The notes under the pieces: model-generated
Database searches by the model: none
Seen by the model: only the letters and a program-made list of their open reading frames with translations
What the model was told of the DNA's origin: nothing
Origin: Macrobrachium rosenbergii
Lineage: Eukaryota > Arthropoda > Malacostraca > Decapoda > Palaemonidae
Assembly (NCBI RefSeq): GCF_040412425.1
Contig: NC_089749.1
Span: 36,818,070 to 36,882,069, forward strand
Reading direction: 5' to 3'
DNA length: 64,000 nucleotides
Position numbers and translations under genes: made by a program
Part shown: piece by piece, positions 12,015 to 25,073 of the stretch
Layout: every line of letters starts with the position of its first letter
How positions within the stretch are numbered: position 1 is the stretch's first letter

Positions 12015-12731
12015 AGGTAGATCTAAGCCAGCATTCTGCGGTGAGCCCCCACACCCCTCCATAGCTAATATGGCAAGATTGGGTAATTCTATATATTAGC
12101 TCTGCAACTTGTTTTTACCTTTTCAGCTGATTTTTTCTACACTTTTAGGGGTTCTGATACTGGCTGTGCATCTGTTTGTTGTCTGCCAAATGGAATGTCC
12201 CTTTAGTCTTGTGTTTAGTGCTGCACTTGCTAGACGGGGTTATCCATAGCGTTAATCAAGTTATTGCACTTGCTGGACTGGGATATGAAGAGTTAGAGGA
12301 ATTTGTTTCAAAGACAGAAATTCATTTCGCTATAATGTGGTTCGGAAACACAATAAGCGTAGGTCCCGTGCTAAGTAACCAATTGGTTCTTGTGAAGAGA
12401 GCTGTTAATCAGCTCAGTGGTCTGGTAAAACTAAGGAAACCCCTTTTGTTGGATGGACTTTGTTGGATGGTTAAATATACAAGTTAATTACACTTGACCG
12501 CCAAAAATTCAAGTTAAATTAATAATTAGCAACCAAAAAACTGTAGAAAAAGCCAAATTAGAAGGCAGTCGCCGCTGCGGAGCTACTATATAGTTCTACC
12601 AATGTAACCAGCAAACACCCGTAAGGTGCGTTAGGATGGTATTTTAAGGGGCGTTTACTGGTTACAATTTTGCCGTATTAGCCATGGAGGGGGGTGGGGG
12701 CTCGCCGCTGAATGCCGGCTTAGATCTACCT
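12015..12731. mobile_element. Long-TIR non-autonomous DNA element
   Basis: The left terminus AGGTAGATCTAAGCCAGCAT and following ~60 bp are mirrored at the right end, which finishes GCCGGCTTAGATCTACCT. Both arms hold a GTGAGCCCCCAC-type block and CCATAGCTAATATGGC. The arms are about 60 bp and the element about 717 bp. A 103-codon open frame at 12176-12487 has no recognisable domain and is probably chance. Confidence 0.7.
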
Positions 12732-13751
12732 GCAGCGTTACCCCTACCTTTCCCTAACTAGCCTGGGCTACCTCAGACTGCCTACTACCCGGATCATGGC
12801 TGGGGATGGGCCCATTTCATACCCAGTGAAAGAGGCAAGAGGCACAGCCTCTGGCCCTGCGGAACTTATTTACCCTACCCTTGGGCAGCCTGTGCGAGCA
12901 GGCCTCACTCCACTATCTACGGTAGGCTATAGCCTACGGCCCACAAGTCTCCTCTTCCAGACCAAAATACGGGAAGCCATTGACACTTTTTTTGGGTGCA
13001 GTTCCAGAGGCTCTACTCCTATACATATGTAATAAGGGTCATTTGGTGTGCGGCAAAATTTGACAGAGGCCTAAAGCAGGTGGAAGTCGGGGTCGGGAGC
13101 AGCCTGGGCTCCCCAGGCGACATTGTTGCCTCAGCCTTTCACCTTCAGGGAAGACCAGCAATTTGAAACTACGCTGGGAGATTAACTGCAGTGGCTACGC
13201 TTCGCTTACTTACTTTGTTGGTTGGAATTGCCCTTAATCGCTTAAATACAGCCTCGATGTCCGTTTTACTTGGTGTATTTTCTGCCATTTTGGTGGGGAA
13301 CAAGTGACTGACGTGTGTTTGTTTACGTCATCTGCTAGTGAGTGCAGCACTCGCCTGTAGATGGCAGCCGATGACATTTCCCTCAAAACTAGGCCGAAGC
13401 CGCGAAAATTGAAGTAGGCTTTCCTCTGGTGGGAGGAAAAGGCAAGTAACATATGGGAACCGGAATCTTTTTGTATAAAACAAGATCTTGGATACATCTT
13501 TTACTAGTCGAATAACAATTCGACACTAAATTTTGTTCCCGATACTGTATCATCTTTATTTGTTTTTTAGTGAAAAAGGTATTACTAATTAAGAACTATT
13601 CAGCAAGGTTCGCATTAATGCCTGCTTTGACACTTGTAATGACTTCACTTTTGAATCTTCTCTTTATTTCCAATCCATTTAAGAAATATATAAATAGGTT
13701 ATCAGTCCCGCCCCCGCCCCGTAAATGCTGGTTCCTGGTTTGTTCCTAATG
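12732..13751. other. Unassigned noncoding DNA
   Basis: No gene is recognised. The minus-strand 87-codon frame at 13234-13497 has no identifiable domain. Confidence 0.4.
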
Positions 13752-14650
13752 GTCGAGGTATTTTAGGAAAATCAACCTGACTAATTTGAAGGAAGTTCAA
13801 ACTTGGCACAGTTGTACATTGACCCATGCTGATTAAAATATTAAAAGTCCTTATATACTGAAGCTGTGCTCTAGCCGTCATATCGGAAAATGGCGGCCGA
13901 TTTTCGTATTTTTCTCTTTATCTTGTAAACCGTTTGGGTTATATAAAATATGCAAGAATCACGAAATATTTTTCATAAAAAAACATACATTTTTTCTTAA
14001 ATAAGTTTTTTGTAGGCTGAAAAAATAAAAAAGTTACGGTGGAAGCTTTGTTTTTCCATATACTTGATCGCAAAACAGTAAGTATTACCAGGTTATACAA
14101 GAAACATTATTAAGTGTTTAGAAACTAATATACATATATGTGAAATTATCAACTTCATGAAATATTTGCAGTCATTATTTCAGTATTTATAGAAATTTCT
14201 GATAGTATATAAAAAAATAATAGACAATATCCAATATAAATGAAATCAAACTTTTCAATTCAATTTGGTTTATGCAATACCAAGTTTCAAAAATTTTCTG
14301 ATTTACCAGAAACACTTATCTGCCAGATCACATCACAATATACAGTGAATAGGCTATTAACTAATGCATATCTTTAAGAGGTTTGCGAATATTTTCATAA
14401 TAGGCCTACTGAAAAAATAATAATGATAATGTTCATCTGCAAAAGTAGAATTAATATATTCTTATTCTGTTCTTTTTATGGAATACTGAAATGACATATT
14501 TTTCTAATTTTCTAGAAATATAGTACCTTACTCGTATATCACATCACAGTTGGCAAGAAACGGTTTCTATTAATAAATTATCCTCTGAATATCAAAAGTG
14601 CTATACACATTTTCAAGCAATGTTGTTTCATAATTTTCCAGCTCAGTAGC

Positions 14651-16690
14651 CTACTCTGGTTCTTCTAAAATCATTTCAACTGAGTTTTCACAATTAGTTC
14701 CCTGGCACTCTTCACGCATCGCTGAGCAGTGCATACCGAATTGTGCACATTTGCACCTATTGTTGCATGAAACCTTACAATTGCACGAAACCAGGTGCAG
14801 GAGTTTCAAAGGAACCGCTTCTTTGGTAGTGGGGACAGGTTTCAGTGATTTTCATATCATTGACCAACCCCATTTTGTTGGATCCAGGCAGTTTCCAAGC
14901 CATTGCTGTATTTGCAAATACACTCTGTAGGAGTGTTGTTCTGCAGCTGCACTGGTTTGGTGTAAAGAGGCCAGTTGGAAAGATGTACTTAATTTCTTCT
15001 TTGCAATAATTCTATTACACATGAAATATCTGAGCCCATTTAATGACTTTGATTTAGACCCATACCATTTAAGAATGAACTTTTCACTTGCATCTTTTAT
15101 AGCATCCCTGCTGGCATCCTTCTGATTAAATATTTTAATTTGTTTTTACAAAACCTGATTATTTTGCAGAAGCCTAAGTGTTCTAACTTTACCTTTTTTG
15201 TTCAGTGCAGATGTCGTGTGAGGCTCATTGCTACCTCATTTTCCTGGTTTAAGATACCAAATGTTAAGATTTTATTAGCTAAAGCAGTTAAAAGCACAGC
15301 AAATCAGTATCTTGGCCCAACAACAACAGTTGGACATTAAATTTTATTTTCAGCGTGATCAAGAGCAACTTTAATAACAACAGTATCTGCATTACTTTCA
15401 GCTTGTAGAACTGAATAACCTTTGTTTTTCTTTTTAAGCATAACAACATTAATTAGAGTGCGTTTATTTCTTCGGTTTGCTAGAAAATCTGATTGTGGAA
15501 TAATAGCTGGTGCAGTAATTTCTTGAAGTTCTCTATGGTGCTCGGCGCTCTTGCTCAACTGTTTTAGTAGTGTCTCTCTCTGGATACCCATCAAAAACTA
15601 CATTGCAGCGTACCATAATGGCTCTCAACATAGCTTACATGTATATCCAGTATGTGACCAAATGTTGCTGGTTTTGGCTAAGGAACAGAGTGAAGCATCT
15701 TTCTACCATCTAGAACATAACATAGGTTAGAAGGTAAAAATAAAGTCTCTTTCTGGGAGCAAAGGCATTCAAAAAAGAAGACTTTGTTCCTTTCCTTAAC
15801 TGTGAGGAACCAAATATGATGGAGGTACACTTGCTAGCTCATACTCGAAGTACTCTTTTATTTCCGTTTTACTAACATCCAGACATAACATTCTGTATAA
15901 GAGTTCTTGTTGGAAGCTCAACATCACATTTTTATCATGCATATTTATTGTGCCTGATGTTAGTTTAGACAAAGGAACAACTTTCCTCTTTCGCTGGAGG
16001 TTAACATCAGAAAAGTTACCTCCTGAAAGTGAATTGATGGCTTCTTTTTCAATTTCCAGTGCTCTATAGCATGATATTGTTTGGTCTGCTACCAGCCCAT
16101 TTGAGATGTTAACTAACTGTCCTGATAACTGACGAAATGGACTAGGTTCTTTTAGTCAGTTAATAAACTTGCTAAGATCGTCTTTATCTCTTGATATTCG
16201 AGATTTTCCAGATTCTGTGTTCAGCAGAACATTTTTTGCATTGACCCCAGCAAACATTGATAAAGCCTCAGAAATCTCAAAACCAATTGCAGCTGATGAC
16301 ACACACCTCTGTAGGGTTGAAGCTGTTATTCCCCGACCACATCACAAGTAAGTCCACCAATTGCTTTTCAAGTCATGCATCAAAATCTGCTCAGTACACA
16401 TATCATTTGAAAATCCTAACCAGAATCTGTCACTACACCTAATTGCAAAGTAACCATCTCTCGTAAATCTCTGAAAATCTAGAGCTGACATTTTTTTACG
16501 TAAATCCTCCATCAAATGTAAATAAAGATGAGCACATTTAGCATAGTGTAAATGTCCGGCACTGTGAAAATAGGGCATCATCTTTTTTACTACTGCAATA
16601 TGCAATTTCCAATTACCAGTTTGTTCTGCTCTAATAAAATGCAAGATAAGTAAAACTTGTTGAAAATATTGAAGCCATAATTTGAATCGT
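14651..16690 (-). pseudogene. Uncharacterised transposon protein with Cys-rich tail, decayed
   Basis: Reading the minus strand down from about 16690, one protein can be followed through several stops and frameshifts. The order is: RAEQTGNWKLH with MMPYFHSAGHLHYAK; GYFAIRCSDRFW and a later GRGIT; VPLSKLTSGT and YRMLCLDVSKTEIKEY; FDGYP followed by a basic stretch; ADTVVIKVALDHAEN then GQDTDLLC; QHSYRVYLQIQQW with WGWS; and a tail of CNCKVSCNNRCKCAQFG to CQGTNCEN, ending at the stop at 14651. I recognise this order from large uncharacterised proteins scattered through arthropod, mollusc and cnidarian genomes. The FDG...ADT...DTDLL pattern resembles the acidic motifs of FEN/PIN nucleases. That functional reading is inference. 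In-frame stops near 16345 and 16150 show it is inactive. Confidence 0.6.
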
Positions 16691-16784
16691 TATTTCAAAG
16701 CCCATTGTACGTCTGAAATTAAAAGGAAACAAGTTTACTTATGATATTATAGCCTATCTCTATCGATATAATATTCAGTTGTAA

Positions 16785-16920
<136 letters not shown>

Positions 16921-17341
16921 CAATTTGCTCATTTCCTGAGTTGATGTATCGCCTTTTACAGCATGATGCATTTTTCATAAACATCAAACTGCTTTCAAGT
17001 GCGTAAATATGTTATAATTGAACATCTAGGTTCTTTAATTGAACATATCTCTATTATTTTCAATTCTACCAAAAAAATTGTTTCCACCAATCTTCTCCAT
17101 TTTTTAAAAAGGAACAATTTTTAACTCCTGAAAAATTTCTGTATCTGCAAGGTTTACAAGTTATTGCAGAAAAACAGAATTTCGTCCGCCATTTTCCAAG
17201 ATGGCCGCCGTAGCACAGCCTGTATCGATGGGGACTTTTAGTATGTTCATCAGAGTGGCCTAAAGAAACCACAGACCTATGTTAATGTTCCTGCAAATCT
17301 GTTTTGTCGATTGATGTTTTTTTGCCTAAAATTCCTCGACT

Positions 17342-17689
17342 ATAAGCGCTCATTCTACAAAGTCAGTTGCGGAACTTGCAGGCACACTACACTATTCGGA
17401 TGAGGTGCAGAGCTGTATTCCCTTGTTTTTTTACAATTTTAAACGTCTTCAGTTTTAAAATGTTTATTTAAATCCTTGACAATTACCATTTTCTGCAACA
17501 AGAGATGTTTCTAAACTAGATATTACAAAATATTGCCAATGAATTTCTACTTTACTTTTAACCCTCCCCCTTTCATTTAATTTTCTTGTCAACTTCGGCA
17601 AAGCCATGCTGTTAACTTTGACATCCAGCGCTTCCCAGGTTAAAGGCTTTATAGTCTGATATACTCCCCCAGTTTTCTGTTAGGGGATT
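17342..17689. other. Unassigned noncoding DNA
   Basis: No gene is recognised. The low-complexity pyrimidine tract around 17570 may be the 3' flank of the adjacent LINE remnant. Confidence 0.4.
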
Positions 17690-18172
17690 TCAGTGTCTCT
17701 AAAGTAATGTCATGATCTTTTGTTTTTGTAAAGTTTTACACTTGAATAAATGTTCGGTGCTGTACTCCTCCACGCTATGCTGCAGTTGCAGATATCACAG
17801 ACCTCGTCATTATACAGTATTTACTCCAGAAGTTAGCCTGAAGTCCTACATATTCAGCCTGGCTTTCTTCATCATAAACGCATCCTTCGTTTCCAGATCC
17901 CTTCTGTAGTAATTTCCCCCGAAGTTTTCTATGAACCTTAACTTCATTTCTTTCCTCTGCTCTTTCAAGGTCTCTTCGATATCTTGCTTAATTTTTATGT
18001 TTAGTTCCCTTTTCAATGCTTTTATGGCATATTCTTTTATTCCATTAAAGTCTGTTGTATTTAGTACATATGGTTACTAAGCTTTTTGTCCAGCACAGTC
18101 CATAGGGGCTCTTAATTGATCTTTCTATTATCTCTTTAATTCTCCTCCGAGTTTATTATGTTGTGGAAAAGC

Positions 18173-18262
<90 letters not shown>

Positions 18263-18600
18263 CGAGGATCCTGTATTTCATTTCCTCTAGTGCATTCGTC
18301 TCGTTTGCCTTGATGCTATTCCATGCTGCTATGTTGACAAAAAATGTTGCACCAGTACTGTTTCATAGATCTTTTTCCTCACTTCTAGTGCCATATTTCC
18401 TACTTTCTTAACGTCTCCATATTTCTAATTCTCTTAGTAGGTACTCTTTCTACCTTTTGATTTCTCGTTTTGATACTTGCTTCCTTTGAGCCATTAAGTG
18501 TGTAGGCTACCATTCTCCTATGACCTAAGTATTTGTATTCGTGTACACTGCTAATTGGGCCATTTTTAACTAAAATTCCCCGTGACATAAGTTACGCGCT
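17690..18600 (-). pseudogene. LINE (non-LTR retrotransposon) C-terminal ORF2 remnant
   Basis: Minus-strand frames give, in order, a PISSVHEYKYLGH block of the RT thumb region, EASIKTRN, NIAAWNSIKANETNALEEMK, then (across the TA array) HNIINSEEN, LKEQRKEMKLRF, ENFGGNYYRRDLETKDAFM, KKARLNM, and finally C-D-I-C with TEHLFKC. EYKYLG, K-x-R-L-N-M and the terminal C-x2-C...T-E-H-x-F-x-C motif are characteristic of the C-terminal third of many LINE endonuclease-RT proteins. Several frameshifts and stops are present, and a (TA)n array at 18176-18258 interrupts the frame. The catalytic RT core and endonuclease are absent, as expected for a 5'-truncated LINE. Confidence 0.65.
18176..18258. repeat. (TA)n microsatellite inside the LINE remnant
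   Basis: About 41 uninterrupted TA units lie within the coding remnant of the LINE. Confidence 0.98.
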
Positions 18601-19874
18601 TTTCTACAGGATATTAAATGAGGATACTTCCAGAAATGGCTAGTCTTGTTTTTTTTTTTCCTGCTTTCTGTTGTTTTCCATGTTTCGTTTGTCACCGGCA
18701 CGTCTTTTTCTGTTAACATACTGGACCAGGACATTTGACTGTAGCTGTAAGATGAATTTTCTAGCAGTTGAAGAAAAGATAAAACCATACATAGCAACTA
18801 GTAGGCTACATTTTCAGCAGTAAACGTTTATCAACATGCCGTCACAAATACAGATTTTCTAGAAAACTGTTTTCTTATTTTCTGAATTGGAAACCATTTC
18901 TTCCAGCACCATCACAACGACTTCATCACGTCTCGTTTCCTTTAGTTCTTTCTAAAACAAAAAAGAATAATAATCGTTCATGCAGCCTTCTCAGTAAAAT
19001 CTATCTTGCGATCCACCCTTTCGTGTTAGAATCTCCTTACAGAACTCTTCTGATTATAAGGTACATAATTTTTTCGGTCCATACTCCAACATACCCCTAC
19101 ATAGGCCTATTAATCACTTCGCCCCATCGTCTGTAGGGTAAAGGCTGGTTTTATGCCAGCTTGGACTCTTGCTCATAGAGCAGCCTGAAAATAATTATGA
19201 CAGCATGTTGTTTATGTTGTTTATGATTAAGCTGGCGTTATGCCAGCGCAAGTTCTTGCTCATAGATATTTATGACAGAACGGGCTCACCCTCTTTTAAT
19301 TTCGCATGCGTAGGAAAAACTATTATATGGTGACAGGCAAATACGCGACCATGGAGTAGCTTTGTGATTGGCTGTCGAGGCTGGCAGGTCAACAAGATTT
19401 TGGCAGCGAAACCTTGCAGGGTTTCCCCCTCAAAAGAGACAAAAAGTTATTTAGTGATATGTAACTTATTATAGATGGTTTTTTGCTGCAATGAATAAAT
19501 TACAAATCATACATAAAGTCTGCATATACAATTTGAAGATAAGTTGAGTAATAATGAAATATTTCTTCTGTGTAGGGTTCATTAATTAAGCAGTCCCTTA
19601 TTATGACCTGCCCAATAATTTGTCATTCTTCTGATCTGTGTTTATTATGTAACTATAATTAATTCAGAGAACCCTTGAGTTTTACGTAATCTTCCCTCAC
19701 ATGAAGAAGGCCCTAAGCCCAGAATTTCCCTTGATTTATTCAGTCTATTTAGTCAGATGTTTTAATAAAATACAGTAGATTTCTTGATAATGTAAAGAAG
19801 TCCCAGCATTTATCCATTGCCTCCCAGAATCCTGTAAGTATCAAAGGTAAACACGTAGGAATATATATATGCAA
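18601..19874. other. Unassigned noncoding DNA
   Basis: No gene is seen. Two related phrases near 19150 and 19235 (GGTTTTATGCCAGC and GGCGTTATGCCAGC, each followed by CTTGCTCATAGA) form a weak ~85-bp duplication. Confidence 0.4.
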
Positions 19875-20889
<1,015 letters not shown>

Positions 20890-21790
20890 GCTATGCCCTC
20901 ATAATTACTCTCAACCATGAGGAGATGGTATTCTTTCGATTCTCCCACTTCTCTTGAACCGTACTAGGGACAGTCTACTGCAGGTCGGTCTATGAGGGGT
21001 TGTAAGTCTGAGGAAGGTCCTCAAAACCCTCACCGGGCATAGTAACATCTTTTCTTTTTTGTCTCCCACTAAGTCCTTTAAGGAGGGGATGGAAAAATAT
21101 CAAATCTTGGGTCATGAGTGGCTGGGTTCTGGGTCTTCATAACGAACTCTGGAAAGAATGTGAACCCCACAGACATCCAACCATGTGAGTGGGTGGGCAT
21201 GTAACTCCCACCCTCTTTGCTGAAGCCAAGGTCAACAGGAACACTGTCTTCAATGTCAAGTCCCAGTTCGATGCACTTCTGAGGGGCTCATAGGGTGGTC
21301 ATCTCAGGGAGGCTAGGAGATTGGTTACATCTCACTTGGGGGGTTTCAGTTCACGAGGGTAGCAACTCCTTTTGAAGTTTTTAATTACGTCCGACAACTC
21401 CCATGAAGACAAAAGGTGTATGCACCTGGGGTTGAATACTTGGGTCAGGGAGGTCCTATGTCCCTTGATTGCTGACACTGACAGGGACTCATAATGCAAG
21501 AAGAAGAGGATAAATGCCACATCCCTCACAGACGCTTTGAAGAGAAAACCTTCCAATTTCCCAGGCACAGTTTCCCAAGGATGAGGGGTTCAGAGATGGC
21601 CTTCTCAACTTTCCCTGAAAAACTGTACTTTCTAAGGAGCTGCTGGATAGCCTCCACCTGTGAAACTGGAGGGAGGCCACTGCTTGATGATACCACCTGC
21701 TGTGTTCTTGCTTCAGTAGGGTTGGGGTGAGTGGGAGTTTCCTTGGTACGTCCCAGCAAGTGGAGGAGGTCCGTTTACTATTCTGCATGG
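20890..21790 (-). pseudogene. DIRS-like tyrosine recombinase
   Basis: Minus-strand frames give SLSVSAIKGHRTSLTQVF, then SSWELSDVIKNF, DLTLKTVFLLTLASAKRVGV and a later NTISSWLRVIMRA. The SVSAIKGYR block, the LTLKT-x-FLLALASAKR box containing the first catalytic Arg, and the T-IS-W-R-I-A block are the conserved landmarks of DIRS recombinases. The downstream H-x-x-R and catalytic Tyr regions are not readable, so the C-terminus appears lost. Stops lie between the blocks. Confidence 0.65.
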
Positions 21791-22003
21791 GGCCACTTCA
21801 GAGCTACAAGTGTCATTCTCAGCCCTAGGGACACAGACAGCCTGTTTGTAACTTCCTCACTTGGCTGAATGGGGGAAAGGCATACACTTCCAGGGGTGCT
21901 GAAAAGGCATCTTGTGGGGCAGCCCTATGGTCAGGGGCTGGGGAACAGAACACGGGTCCCCCCACAACTTGAACAACCTATCTGTCACTCCTTGTTCCAA
22001 GGA

Positions 22004-23262
22004 CTATTCTGTCCCTACTATCTGGTCCGCCCTGCTTAAGTGATCTGTGCAGTATTCTTCATTCCAGGGATGCATCTGGCTGACAGCAGTAGTCCCCTGG
22101 TCTTTGACCACTGGTGATTCTCCACTGCCAAGGCATTCAGGTTGTGAGACTGTTCCTCCCGGTTTGTTTACGTAAGCAACCATTGAGTTACTGTCGTTCA
22201 TCACGACTCTGGACTTGTTTTGGAGGAGAGCTTGGAAAGTTTGGAGTACCAGCCAGACTGCCCACATCCCCAGGACACTGATGTGTTGCCTTTGCTGTTC
22301 CTCATCCTGAGTCCCTGAAAAGCAGATGGTGTTCAGGTGGGTGCCCCATCCCCTTTGTGATGCGTCCGAGAATACCAGCATTTCCAGGGGTGGGCAACTT
22401 AGCTTTACCCCTTACAGGTAGTTCTTCAGATCCCTCCACAAGTCCTGCCCCCTAGATACCAACTTCTTTAAGGATATGAGATGACTTACCAGGACCTGCC
22501 ACTGCTTCATTGGTTGAAGGAAGTTTGACAGGAAGGGTTTGGACACCTTTAGTAGCTTGTCTAACCTTTCATGTGATGGATAGGTCTTTGTCCCTCACCA
22601 TGTCGATCCACATACTCAGGTTTTTGGTTCTCTGTTTGGGAACTAGGTTGATATCTTCTGGTTGAATAGAATTCCAGAATGCTTGTATAGTGCCAGGATC
22701 TTGTCCCTGTCCTTCTCAGTTTTCTGCACTAAGTGTGCCAGCATGAGCCAGTCATCCAGGTACCTTCAGAGTCTGACACCCTTCCTGTGGGCCCATTCTG
22801 ACAGGCTGAAGCAGAGGGCCCTGAACTGGTATGTGATACTGTGGGAGACAAACCTCAGGAACTTCCTATTGGAGGGGTGTATTGGGATGTGGAGGTAAGC
22901 GCCCTAAAAGTCTGTCAAGATCATGAAGTCTCCTTCACTGATCGATGCTAAGACTAACTGTGCTGTCTCCACCTTGAACGGGGTCAGCCGAAAAAGGCAT
23001 TCAGGGTTGATAGATCTATGACTGATGTCCACCTCCCCAATGCTTCCTCCACTAGGAAGAGGTGGCTGTGGAAGCCCTGTGTGCTGCTCTCTACCTCATC
23101 TATTGGCTCCTTCCATAGTGTGCCTCTGACATCCTGCTGCCAGGTCCTCTTCTTTGGCAAGTTGTTCTGGTAGGAGGAGGAACAGGCTGGTTCTGAAGAC
23201 AGTGGTGGTTTCTGCTTGAAGGGTAGAACATACCCCTTCCTGAGGGCATGGACTGTCCACAC
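22004..23262 (-). pseudogene. DIRS-like reverse transcriptase and RNase H
   Basis: The N-terminal RT block reads GYVLPFKQKPPLS and later GFHSHLFLVEEALGRWTSVIDLSTLN, with the PPLS, R/H-S-H-L-F-L-V and V-I-D-L-S signatures of DIRS RT. Downstream, in other frames, are FLRFVSHSITYQFRALCFSL and the catalytic RYLDDWLMLAH (Y-L-D-D-W at 22748-22762). RNase H follows from about 22381: VFSDASQRGWGTHL, HISVLGMWAV, VVMNDSNSMVAYVNKPGGT. Usually an E stands after the HINVL motif; here it is Gly (VLGM), which would remove a catalytic carboxylate. A stretch between ALCFSLS and the YLDD motif is missing. Multiple stops make it a pseudogene. Confidence 0.75.
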
Positions 23263-23578
23263 CTCTGCTCAACACCTTTGCATAACAACCACTTGCTCCC
23301 CAGACAGCAGCCATCTTCTGCTGGTCTAGGTGTGAGAGACATTTTGTCTCATCTCGATCATCCTCTCTTCCCCATCCTGTTCTGGCTACTGGGTCTGCGG
23401 GGTTGAGTGGCATGAAATGACTGGCCTGCATCATTTTCCCTGAGGAGCTGCTAGGTTTTGGGGCCAGTATTGGGGAAGAAATGTCTATCCAATGGAGGGA
23501 GGAAGTCTAGATTGATGGCCAGAAATGGTGGGCCATCCTCGCTGGACTGGCTCACCCGATGTTGAGGAGAGTGAGTCC

Positions 23579-25073
23579 TTAACATCTCTCCTGTCCACTA
23601 CTGCCTGGTTCAACATGTCTGAGGGGAAGAAGTAAGGCGAGTCCAGGAGAGGAATGTTTCACAGGCTCAGCCAACAATCCAGTGAGATGCTTCTGAACTA
23701 ATGTTAATATCGTCTCTCTCCTTTTGAGGATAACATTCGCCCATGCATGGGTTATATGTTTAGCCCTGTAGGACAAAGCCTTACCTGCCAGGGCCATATT
23801 TTCCCTCATGGAGTGCCAGTTCTGGTGGAATGAGTTCCTTCATCACTTCCACCCCAGCTCCCTGGCACCTGTCAAGCCAGGAGATAGTTCTCAATGTCCT
23901 TCCCAGTAAGACCTCTAGGTTAGTCATCTCTACACTGGTAAACTTTGAGGAGAGTTGCTGGAAACTCTCCAGTGGGACATTACTAGAGAGGTGGTAAACT
24001 GCCAAGCTTAATGTCCTCAGTAAGGCACAGGAGTCTTCTGATGTGTAACACTTTGCCTGGTGGTGGACCAGTAGAGTGAGCAATTTCTGTGACCTGGAGG
24101 AGGTCAAGGAGCATTCTTCTCCCACCATCAGGCTATCAACATCTTTTATACCTCCTGTAATTAATGGTGACCACAGAAGCTGTACTGTTTGCTCCATCTC
24201 CAGAAGACTGTCCACCATAGCTCCAAAAAGTAGATGGAAGGGTACTCTTCCAGAGTGTGGATGTCCATTTTGGGAAGCCCCAGTGTTCTGTGGATCTGAA
24301 GGACAAATTCCACAAAGCCCTTCTCTTCATCTAGTACCTCTAGGAGTGAGGGCTCTATCCTGTCCTCCAGGTCTGCCATAACTGTTAGTGTAGTGGGTCC
24401 CAGTGTGGCAGGGTCTCTGCTCCATTCTATCAAGCTGTTGTCTGAGCATACCTGATGGGTGGAGGGTACATGGTACCGGGTTTACCTGTGCTCTCCTGAC
24501 TTGGTGACCAGGGCTATGGTAAGATGAGGTATACGACCCCATTCTGTTCCTGTCTGATTTCATGGAAGGTTGCTTCTGTACTTTGCATCCCGAGAGAGAC
24601 CAGCGATCTTGCTGGTCCTACCAACCCTGTCTTGTCTCAATGAAGGGTGTCGGAAGCAGTGTGAGGAGGAGTGTTATGCTCCTCTGTCTGGTCCAGCCTC
24701 CACAGTGGAGACATCTCCTCAATCTGCTTCCCAAGTGAGAGTGGGGAGATGCTGAGGAGGACTGGTAGAGCAAATCATTCCTTTGTTGGTGGAGGTGACT
24801 CTGTGCTGACTTGTTGGAGTAGCCAGACACTCCTTCTTGAGTGAACCTTCAGTGGCAAAGATTTTGTTGAGGTTGATGATGTTACTGACAATGACTGGGA
24901 GGAGGAGTTGACTGTATTGCCAGAGATCTCTGTCTCAACCAGCTTGGAGGCTCACTGGTCCACTCTTCCCTCCTCTGGTAACTGACTAGCTGGGAGGGAC
25001 TGTACAGTGAATCCAGTCTTCTTGTCTTGTTGTCCCTGGAAAAACACACATGAGCACAGAAAAAACAATCCAA
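23579..25073 (-). pseudogene. DIRS-like gag region
   Basis: Several overlapping minus-strand frames (25073-24882, 24830-24618, 24563-24327, 24433-24161, 24218-23781, 23809-23579) appear to be pieces of one gag-type protein upstream of RT. The segment from 24218 to 23781 is the longest (145 codons). It is leucine-rich and helical-looking and ends in ELIPPELALHEGKYGPG. I see no zinc knuckle. Assignment rests mainly on position relative to the RT and the shared strand, so it is tentative. Confidence 0.45.

Larger units (their letters stand above)
20890..25073 (-). mobile_element. DIRS-like tyrosine-recombinase retrotransposon, decayed
   Basis: Three minus-strand coding blocks occur in the order expected for DIRS elements: a gag-like region (25073 to ~23580), an RT-RNase H region (23262 to 22004) and a tyrosine-recombinase region (~21570 to ~20890). 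No integrase or LTR is present. DIRS elements replicate through RT and insert with a tyrosine recombinase rather than a DDE integrase. All three blocks contain stops and shifts. The split terminal repeats and internal complementary region that define complete DIRS elements were not located, so outer limits are approximate. Confidence 0.7.

Noticed and set aside
12176..12487. 103-codon plus-strand frame as a gene
   Set aside because: It lies inside a non-autonomous inverted-repeat element and shows no domain.
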